DNA from: Chitinophaga sancti
GTDB lineage: Bacteria > Bacteroidota > Bacteroidia > Chitinophagales > Chitinophagaceae
DNA: 64,000 bases
Assembly (NCBI RefSeq): GCF_034424315.1
Contig: NZ_CP139972.1
Coordinates: forward strand, 2,480,001-2,544,000
Reading direction: 5' to 3'
Positions 24,258-33,200 of the stretch are shown here, piece by piece; position 1 is the first letter of the stretch, and every line of letters starts with the position of its first letter. The notes beneath the pieces were generated by a model, which saw nothing but the letters and a program-made list of their open reading frames with translations, did not search any database and was not told where the DNA came from. The position numbers were made by a program, and so were the translations under genes.

Positions 24258-24289
24258 GAAGGGGATATTCTTAACGGAATATCCCCTTC
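24258..24289 (-). terminator. Hairpin between peptide gene and 542-residue gene
   Basis: GAAGGGGATATTC and GAATATCCCCTTC form a perfect 13-bp stem with a 6-nt loop. On the minus strand it is followed by TTTATTATTTT. It lies after the peptide stop (24305) and before the start of the downstream gene (24226). It can act as a partial terminator that lets the precursor be made in excess over the downstream protein, a common layout in bacteriocin operons. Confidence 0.65.
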
Positions 24290-24304
24290 CAAAAGCACTA
24301 TCTC

Positions 24305-24472
24305 TTACAGTACTTCAAATTCCGGAGATTCACAGCAGCCCTGTGTACAACAACCTCTTAATAATTCAATTTCAGAAAATGATGTCAAGTCTGAAAGCTT
24401 GGCAAACAAAGTTGAAGGGGCTTCCATTTCGAGTTCTGCAGTGTCAGCGTGGGAAAACTGGGTAGGGTTCAT
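24305..24472 (-). CDS. Candidate RiPP precursor peptide with CCxxxCC core
   Basis: This 55-codon gene starts at the ATG at 24470-24472 and stops with TAA. The leader is acidic and helix-prone (MNPTQFSHADTAELEMEAPS, then LFAKLSDLTSFSEIELL). It contains no cysteine until the C-terminal RGCCTQGCCESPEFEVL, where four Cys occur in two pairs. A short acidic leader followed by a Cys/Ser/Thr-rich tail is the usual form of ribosomally made, post-translationally modified peptides. It lies between an ABC exporter gene (163 nt upstream) and a 542-residue unknown protein, with a strong hairpin directly downstream. There is no double-Gly site, but the leader could end at LLRG. Alternatives are a metal-binding peptide or a disulfide-linked bacteriocin. 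Confidence 0.7.
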   Translation of the reverse strand: MNPTQFSHADTAELEMEAPSTLFAKLSDLTSFSEIELLRGCCTQGCCESPEFEVL

Positions 24473-24555
24473 AACATTACAATTAGGTTAATAAATTCTC
24501 TGATATCGTAACTAAGATAATAAAATCCTATTAATAAAACATGATTATTGTTTAA

Positions 24556-24588
24556 GTAGTGAGTCAGTTTAAATTTATCACGGTGTAG
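24556..24588. repeat. 33-bp dispersed repeat, copy 2
   Basis: The core GTTTAAATTTATCACGGTG matches copy 1 at 21694-21726. It lies between the exporter stop (24635) and the peptide start (24472), 84 nt from the latter. It could be part of a promoter/operator for the peptide gene or an insertion remnant. Confidence 0.45.
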
Positions 24589-24634
24589 ATCCTGATCATT
24601 TGTCTTAAATAGGTTCTTCACTCCGGAGATGGCT

Positions 24635-26350
24635 TTACTGACCTGTATTATAATGATGGGGCCAGCCATTGGTGATAAAAGCATCTGGTGTTCCTTCCTG
24701 TACAACAAAACCATTTTCGATATTGTACACATAATCCATGTGGCGTAATGATTGCAGCCTGTGCGTAATAATAATGATGATAGCATCGCGATGGTTCTTC
24801 CTGAGACTTGAAATTATCTGCTGTTCCAGTTTTATATCAAGGGAAGCGGTGGCCTCGTCGAAAATGATCACTTTTGCCTTTTTCAAAAAAGCCCTGGCGA
24901 TGGCTATTCGCTGTTTCTGTCCATCTGATAAAGACGCAGCAGATTCATTGATGCTAGTATTAAGTCCATCAGGCAGATTTTCGACAAACTCCATCAAACT
25001 GGCATCAGTCGCCGCTTTTAAGACCTCCGGCTCTGACGCATTAAAACTACCATACCTGATATTTTCGAAAATAGGGATGCTGAATAGTTGATTTTCCTTC
25101 TCTATGAGTCCTAATGAGTTTTGCCAGTCAGATAAATATGACATTGGCACTTCTTCGTCCAGGAGAATCTCTCCTGTTGTAGGGCGAATAAAATCACACA
25201 GCAGACTGGAGATGGTGCTTTTACCTGATCCGCTGGGGCCTATTATTCCATAGATGGTTCCTCTTTCAAAACGCAGGTTTATGTGATGAAGTATCTGGCT
25301 GTCATTGATAGCGAACGAAACATTTCTAAAGGTGATGTTTTGAAAATCCGGCGTCTGGATTGTACCACATCTTTCCGGAAAATCATCCGGAAGATATTTA
25401 CTCACACGCTCCATTGATATTAAGGCCTTTGCGAATTTATTATAACTGTTCATAATATTCATGGAGGGAGCATATAACCTGTTCAGGTATTGTATGAATG
25501 CGATCAAAGAACCAATGGTAAGGGCACCTTCAAACACGACCTTACCACCGTACATCAGTACAATGACAGGCCCTATCGCTATCAGGAAAACGGTGATATT
25601 GGTATTCAGGGAACTTAATACCGTATTCCTGGTATTGGCCGCTATATCCTGTTGCTGGAGTTTAAACAGGTTATCCTGCTCAAATTTAGTGGCATTATAA
25701 CTACGAACAACACGGATATTCTTGATTTTCTCAAGTACAAAGTTGTTCAGCAATTCCTGTATTTCCTGTATATTCCTGAAATTAGATTGTAAATGAGGTG
25801 TAAATTTCCTGATACTGAATATAACGGCAGGGAGGATTAACAGGCTGATAACAGTGAGCTTTAAGTTAAGTATTGCCAGCATGATCATGATGCCAATGAC
25901 CGTCAGCAGGTCGGATGTGAAGGTTAGCACAAAAGAGGATACGGTCAGCTGAATATTCTGTACATCATTCATTATAGTAAACAAAAGGTCTCCAGGCTTT
26001 ACTTCCCGGAAAAACAATATGGGCCGTGCAAGAATGGTATTCAGAACGTCGGCACGTATTGCAGCAATGACCTGCTGGCTAATCCTTGCATACAGGAAGT
26101 CTGTAAAAAGGGAACAGATTATGCGAATGAGGTAAATGATTACCAGCGTAAACAATACGGATATGAGCTGAGAATAGTTGCCTTTGGGGAAAACGTCATC
26201 AATAATGATCTTAAGGATATATGGGGTTGCCAATGAGCAGGCACTGACTATTAACATCATCAATAATAACAGGAGTTCTCTGCCGATGTGCGGACGCAGA
26301 TATCGCATAAAACGCTTAATATAATAAGTATTCGGTTGCCGGGATTCCAT
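24635..26350 (-). CDS. ABC exporter, fused membrane and ATPase domains
   Basis: Starting at MESRQPNTYYIKRF (another ATG is 6 nt upstream), the 571-residue protein has six transmembrane helices in residues 15-310. An ATPase domain follows with Walker A GPSGSGKST (about 372), Q-loop, signature SLSDGQKQRIAIARA (LSDGQ instead of LSGGQ), Walker B KVIIFDEATASLD and H-loop IITHRLQSL. It is a half-transporter of the MsbA/peptide-exporter class that should work as a homodimer. There is no N-terminal C39 peptidase domain, so leader removal, if any, needs another protease. It is the first gene of the minus-strand unit that includes the four-cysteine peptide, its probable cargo. Confidence 0.9.
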   Translation of the reverse strand: MESRQPNTYYIKRFMRYLRPHIGRELLLLLMMLIVSACSLATPYILKIIIDDVFPKGNYSQLISVLFTLVIIYLIRIICSLFTDFLYARISQQVIAAIRADVLNTILARPILFFREVKPGDLLFTIMNDVQNIQLTVSSFVLTFTSDLLTVIGIMIMLAILNLKLTVISLLILPAVIFSIRKFTPHLQSNFRNIQEIQELLNNFVLEKIKNIRVVRSYNATKFEQDNLFKLQQQDIAANTRNTVLSSLNTNITVFLIAIGPVIVLMYGGKVVFEGALTIGSLIAFIQYLNRLYAPSMNIMNSYNKFAKALISMERVSKYLPDDFPERCGTIQTPDFQNITFRNVSFAINDSQILHHINLRFERGTIYGIIGPSGSGKSTISSLLCDFIRPTTGEILLDEEVPMSYLSDWQNSLGLIEKENQLFSIPIFENIRYGSFNASEPEVLKAATDASLMEFVENLPDGLNTSINESAASLSDGQKQRIAIARAFLKKAKVIIFDEATASLDIKLEQQIISSLRKNHRDAIIIIITHRLQSLRHMDYVYNIENGFVVQEGTPDAFITNGWPHHYNTGQ

Positions 26351-27211
26351 TAACATGTATTATGTTTTATTCCTGGTTATTTATTAGTTGCGAACGGGCT
26401 GGGTTGACGTTACGGGTAATTGATTCCGGTATGAACGTAAAAGGTCGATTGCTGGGTTCACATTTGAGAGAACAGATTAACAAATCGGCACTTATATGAA
26501 AAAATAAATCAAATGAATATAATAATTTTTGGGTGAATGTATATTTAAAATGAAGTTCCAAAGTGGCAGATTAATGGGAACAATTCAAGCAATTATACAT
26601 GTAAAACAGCTATTCAACAGAAGTATATAAATGTATGAATTATATTAATAGTAACAAAAGGATGTTGTTTTCGGGAAATGCGCAGAGCTTGAAAGTAGGT
26701 TTTGTGGAAATTTACTTTTTCAACTTAAGGGAAGGACAATTAGAGGAGAGACTTAGCTGGATAAATCCTCCAAATCTTTCGACTCGAAGGTTTTACACTT
26801 GCAGAGGAGGGAACAACTTTCGAACCTATTCACAGAGGATTTATCTAAAACACAGACATTTAATAGTGAAACGTATTATTAGAAGTGTTATTTGCTATAA
26901 GTGTATGTTATCTCTTATATTATTCGCCAGATAACCAACAATGTCAAATCTATTCTATGATTCAATTATCCCAGCTGGTTTAACTGTTACCCCAAAGTTG
27001 TGAATGACGGCATACAGAAACTAAATAAATGACGCAATGCAGTTTATTATACCTATATTACATTGCTACTACCTCACTCCGTTGCATTCTTAAAGAGAAG
27101 ACAATTTAATGATGTAATTTTTACATTCTATTTCACAAGAAACCATCCAACGTAATTTTAAAGGGTGACTACCTACCTGCATAGATAAACATATCAGGAA
27201 TATAAATTAAC
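26351..27211. other. 855-bp AT-rich intergenic region between divergent genes
   Basis: This gap separates the ABC exporter (leftward) from the glucan synthase (rightward), so it must hold both promoters. I found no clear TAnnTTTG. It contains copy B of the tRNA-like repeat at 26765-26860. A 99-codon frame at 26635-26934 runs through the repeat and has no recognisable protein character, so I do not call a gene. Confidence 0.5.
26765..26860. repeat. Degenerate dispersed repeat, copy B
   Basis: The block ATCCTCCAAAT...CGAAGG forms a decayed hairpin. It is followed by GCAGAGGAGGG, TTTCGAACC and CACAGAGGATTTATCTAA. The last segment matches copy C (TTTCAAACC, CACAGAAGATTTATCTAA) very closely. It is probably the same tRNA-3'-end-like scar found at 5684 and 41718. 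Confidence 0.4.
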
Positions 27212-30200
27212 ATGAAGGTTACTTCCACTACTGTATCAGACATATTATCACGTTTACGGTTCAATTTTCTTAATGACAATACGTTGCGCAAATACGAAGA
27301 GGAGCCTTTTCGATCGGAACTATATGCCTCAGATCAAATGGATCGTCATGGCAAAGTACTTGCGAAGTCTCATAAACTTCAAAAAGGGAAATCCGCTGAT
27401 CAACTGTTGAAACGGTTGGAGGACAATGAAAAAATATTGCTGGAAGTACGTAATCTTCTTGTTGAAAGTATAAGGAGTGATAAAGCTATCACACCTGCAT
27501 CTGAATGGCTGCTCGATAATTTCTACCTGATAGAAGAGCAGGTGGTAATTGCGAGAAAACATTTACCTAAAGGATATAGTGAGGCCTTGCCTTATCTCGC
27601 TGAAGGTATGTCCGCAGGAATGCCGCGCGTATACGATATTGTTTTGGAAATTATTGCTCATAGTGACGGCCGTGTTGACGTTAACAGCTTAACTCGCTTT
27701 GTTGCCAATTACCAGTCGGAAACAAATCTTACACTTGGTGAACTATGGGCTATCCCGATTATGTTACGTTTGGCAGTTATTGAAAATTTACGCAGGCTTG
27801 CAGGCAAAATAGCCCTGGATGTAATAGATCATAATTTGTCTGATCATTGGGCGGATAAAATGATTGCAACTGCAATGGATAAGCCCCAGGACCTGATTCT
27901 CATTATCGCTGACATGGCCCGATCAAAGCCGGTATTAGACAGTCATTTCATATCCTGTTTTACCCGCAAATTACAAGGCAATGGCCCTGCACTTGCATTA
28001 CCACTTAACTGGATGGAGCAGCAGTTGTCTGTATTGGGAAACAGCAGCAATGATCTTGTATTGCAGGAAAATCAAAAGCAGGCAATCGATCAGGTGTCTG
28101 TGCGCAACAGCATTGGTACTTTGCGCTTCCTTGCTGCTACAGACTGGCGTGAGTTTGTTGAAACACTTAGCAGTGTGGAACAAGTATTTCGACAAGACAA
28201 AACAGGTACTTATTCCTTATTGGATTTTGCTACAAGGGATCGTTATCGCCACGTCGTGGAGAGAATTTCAAAATCTTGTGACCTGTCTGAAACCGAAGTA
28301 GCCCAAAATGCCCTTAAATTAACATATCAAAATAAAACCGATGATGCCTATTCTAAAAGAAAAGAACATATCGGCTATTATTTAGTTGATAAGGGTCTGA
28401 AAGAAATGGAACATTCCTGTTGCATGCATTACACTCTGCGCTTGAAATTCAGCCAGATTGTAGCTAAAATGCCTGTGTTGATATACATTTTTTCCATTTT
28501 TTTCCTGGCTATTGTTTTCGCCGGAGGAATATTTTATATCGAATATAATTTTGTTCATTATAATTGGAAAATTTTAACTGTTGTTGGAATTCTATCGTTC
28601 ATAGGGTTCCTACAGCTGTCGGTTTCGCTGGTCAATTGGCTTTCTACCCTTTGGGTACAACCACAACTTCTTCCGAAGATGGATTACTCGCGGGGAATTC
28701 CTGCTGAGTGCCGCAGCATGGTGGTAATTCCAACAATGCTTTCAAGCGAATCTTATATCGAAGAATTGATTGAGGGACTGGAGATTAGATATCTTTCGAA
28801 CCGGGAAGCGAATCTGCATTTCGGTTTGTTGACGGACTTTATGGACGCGGACTCAGAAACGATGCCCGATGATGAAAGACTGGTAGAATTAGTAAAGAAA
28901 AGAATCGAAGAATTAAATGAAAAATATACAGCACCTGAGCCTTCACCCTTCTATTTGTTCCATCGACCGAGACAATGGAATTCAATGGAAAAAATATGGA
29001 TGGGCTATGAACGAAAGAGGGGAAAACTATCTGCACTGAATGCCTTTTTAAGAGAACGAGAACGCAATGAATTTTCATTGGTAGTTGGTGATCAGGGTAT
29101 ACTAACCAATATAAAATATGTGATCACGCTAGACTCTGATACAATGCTACCAAGAGAATCTGTCTGGAAGTTTGTTGCAACAATGGCCCATCCCTTAAAT
29201 CATCCTATTTACGATTACAATAAGAAAAGAGTGGTTGCCGGGTATGGAATTTTGCAACCCCGTGTGGAACCAGGTATGCCCAAAACATCCGTCTCCCTTT
29301 ATTTAAAAATGCAGGGTAATTTATCAGGCATTGATCCGTACACAAAAGTATCTTCAGATGTGTACCAGGATCTTTTTGGTCAGGGTTCTTTCATTGGAAA
29401 AGGGATTTATGATGTAGATGTATTTGAACAGGCATTGGAAGACAGATTTCCGGAGAATCGTATATTAAGCCATGATTTGCTGGAAGGATGTTATGTTCGT
29501 TCTGGTTTATTAGGTGATGTGCACCTGTATGAAGAAAGCCCTTCGCAATATGAAACAGACGTAAAGCGGCATCATCGATGGATAAGAGGTGATTGGCAAA
29601 TTGGTGCATGGATGCTTCCTTTCATTTCTGATGGCAAAGGACGCTTGACTAAAAACAGGCTATCTGCATTATCCAGATGGAAAATATTTGATAACCTCAG
29701 GCGGAGTCTAACACCACCTGCCTTAATCCTACTTTTATTAGTAGGCTGGTTTGAAGATCCTTTTACCTGGCTCTGGACATTCGTAGTTACTATTATTGTT
29801 TTACTCCCATTGATAACCGCGGCCGGATGGCAGTTGATTAACAAACCTGAAGATGTTACAGTCACCTCGCATTTTGTTGAAGTAGGAATTTCAGTACGGA
29901 ATTTTTTAATCCGATTCATCTTCAATTTGGCAGTTCTGCCTGATGAAGCCTTTAAAAATATGGATGCAATTGTGCGTACAAATTGGAGGATGATCTTCTC
30001 GCACAAAAAATTATTGCAATGGACGCCTTATGCTGCATCCGGAATTCGTAGTAACAATCTACAATCTTCTTACGAAGCGCTGTGGGTTACATCACTGTTA
30101 TCCATTATCACCACAATACTTTTAGCTTACCTAAATGCCACAGCCTTATATGTTGCTGCCCCTATACTCTTATTGTGGCTTGGTGCGCCAGCAATTGCAT

Positions 30201-33200
30201 GGCGTTTGAGTAAAAAAGAAATAGAAAAAAAACCGAATCTCTCTGAAGCTCAATATCTATTTCTTCATAAATCGGCACAAAAAACATGGTTCTTCTTTGA
30301 ACAATTCGTCAATGCAGAATCAAATTGGTTACCGCCCGATAATTTTCAGGAACAACCCATAGCTGTAATAGCGCATCGTACATCTCCCACTAATATGGGT
30401 CTCTCATTGCTAGCGAATCTTGCTGCATATGATTTTGGATATATAAGTGGAATGGAAATGTGGAGAAGATGTAACAACACGATTTCAACAATGCTGAAGT
30501 TGGAGCGATACAGCGGACATTTTTATAACTGGTATGATACCCTTTCGTTATTACCGCTTCATCCGAAATATGTATCTACGGTAGATAGTGGCAACCTCGT
30601 CGGACACCTTCTTACTTTAAAACAAGGGTTATTATCACAAATACATGAACCCGTTTTTTCCAATAGAAATTTTGAAGGTTTAGTGGCTACAGTGAAAATT
30701 GCAGAGGAAATTTCTCATGGACATGATGCAAAGCAAACAGAAAAGATACTCGCTATTTTGACCAGTGTAATAGATGAAAAAAGCAATTTACTGAGTGTTA
30801 CAAAACAACATTTGAATGAACTGCTTTCTTTAACCAACGAGTTATCGCTGCTGTCGTCTACCATGGATTCCGAAGTAAAAAAATGGCTGCTGAAGTTATC
30901 GCAACAAGTGAAGGGTTTGCAATGCGACCTTTTTCACATTATACCATGGATCGACTTATTACCTGTGCCTCAAAACCTTTCAGAACTCCACATTTTGGAT
31001 GAAATCCCCACGCTGAATGATTTGCACGACCGTCCAGAATCGCTTTTAAGATTAATTGAATTGTATTTGCAGACCGAAAAAGATACACAAACTATCGGTT
31101 GGTTAAGAAAAATGCATGAATGTATTTCAAATTCAATCACTATAGCTGATGAAAGAATTCGTTCATTGGTTCAATTAGCGGAACAATGCGAAGAACTAAG
31201 CGAAGTAGAATACGATTTCCTTTATGAAAAGTCAACCAATCTTTTAAGGATCGGTTATAATGTTGAAGAACAAAGAAAGGATAATAGTTATTATGACTTG
31301 CTGGCTTCTGAAGCAAGACTCGGAATTTTTGTTGCCATAGCACAGGGGAAATTGCCACAGGAGAGTTGGTTTGCATTAGGAAGGTTGCTAACCAATTCGG
31401 GAGGCGATCCAATTTTGCTTTCATGGAGCGGTTCTATGTTCGAATATCTTATGCCACAGTTAGTAATGCCTTCTTACGAAAACACCTTATTATATCAAAC
31501 CAATATGGCCACTGTAAAGCGGCAGATAGAATATGGTGCACAACGGGAAGTTCCATGGGGTATTTCGGAATCCGGATATAACTCGGTGGATGCTAATCTG
31601 AATTACCAGTATCGTGCATTTGGTGTGCCGGGTCTTGGATTAAAACGAGGACTTGAAGAGGACCTGGTTATCGCTCCTTATGCCTCAATGCTAGCGCTGA
31701 TGGTTTCGCCGCAAAAAGCATGTAGCAATTTGCAAACACTATTCAAACAAGGCTTCACTGGCGGATATGGTTTTTATGAAGCGATTGATTATACCCCAAG
31801 TCGTGTGCCACGAGGAAATACAAACAGTATTGTGCGCTCCTATATGGTACACCACCAGGGCATGGGTTTACTTTCATTGGCATATTTATTACTCAATAAG
31901 CCGATGCAGAAGAGGTTTGAATCAGAACTTCGTTTCAATGCAACCCTTTTGCTTTTGCAGGAACGCGTGCCAAGAACAACGGTTTTCTATGCGCATACTT
32001 CCGACATTATTGAAACAGGTATGATAGCAGCGGACGTGCAGGTAAGAAGCATTGGTTCGCCGAATACAAAATTGCCCGAAATACAGCTTTTAAGCAATGG
32101 TCCTTACCAGATAATGATAAGCAATTCAGGAGGTGGCTACAGCCGATGGAAAAATATGGCCGTTACACGTTGGCGCGAAGATGGAACCAAAGATGATCTC
32201 GGTATTTTCTGTTATATCAAAGATGTGAATAGCGGAAAATTCTGGTCCAATACACACCAACCAACTTTGCAATCCGCAGAAAATTATGAAGCCATTTTTT
32301 CACAAGGTCACGTTGAATTTAGAAGACGCGATTTTGGTATTCATACAAAGACAGAGATTGTTATTTCCCCGGAAGATGACACTGAATTAAGAAGGATAAG
32401 AATTACGAACGAAGCACAATCGGTAAAAATATTAGAAGTGACAAGTTATGCAGAAGTGGTGATGGCGACACAGGCATCGGATGAAGCGCATCCTGCATTC
32501 AGCAACTTGTTTGTTCAGACCCAGATAGTTCGCGAACACAACACGATCTATTGCACGCGACGGCCACGTTCTGAAGAAGAAACTCCTCCCTGGATGTTTC
32601 ACCTGATGCATGTAAATGGAAGCGACGTGGAAGATGTATCGTATGAAACAGACCGCATGCAATTTATCGGAAGAGGAAGAACATTGCAACATCCGCAGGC
32701 AATAGATGCCATTCTTTCAGGTAAGGAAGGTTCAGTACTTGATCCGGTTATGTCTATTCGGTACCGCATTCTTATTAAACCCAATCAAACGGCAACAATT
32801 GATCTTGTTTATGGTATCGCAGATGATAAAGAAGCCTGTGAAAATTTGATGTTCAAATACACGGACCGCTTTTTAAAAAATCGCGCATTTGAACTTTCAT
32901 GGACTCACAGCCAGGTCCTGCTGCGACAGATTAATGCAACAGAATCAAATGCGCAATTATACAACCGGCTGGCATCTTCTATTATTTATTCTAATTCAAA
33001 TTTGCGTGCCGATGCTGCGGTAATCCAAAACAATTATCGTGGACAGTCGGGGCTGTGGAGTCACTCTGTTTCCGGTGATCTGCCCATTGTATTACTTCAT
33101 GTTTATGAACAGGAAAGTGTGGAGTTAGTAAAACAAATGATACAGGCGCATGCTTATTGGAAATTAAAAGGGCTATTTGTTGATCTTGTGATCTGGAATG

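Noticed and set aside
24305..24472. Considered the four-cysteine peptide as a zinc-ribbon or metallothionein-like protein
   Set aside because: The Cys pairs are confined to the last 15 residues, and the rest looks like a leader. Operon position with an exporter favours a secreted peptide, though metal binding is not excluded.
26635..26934. 99-codon plus-strand frame between the exporter and the glucan synthase
   Set aside because: It runs through the degenerate tRNA-like repeat, has no domain-like pattern or conserved start, and its composition follows the AT-rich non-coding background.
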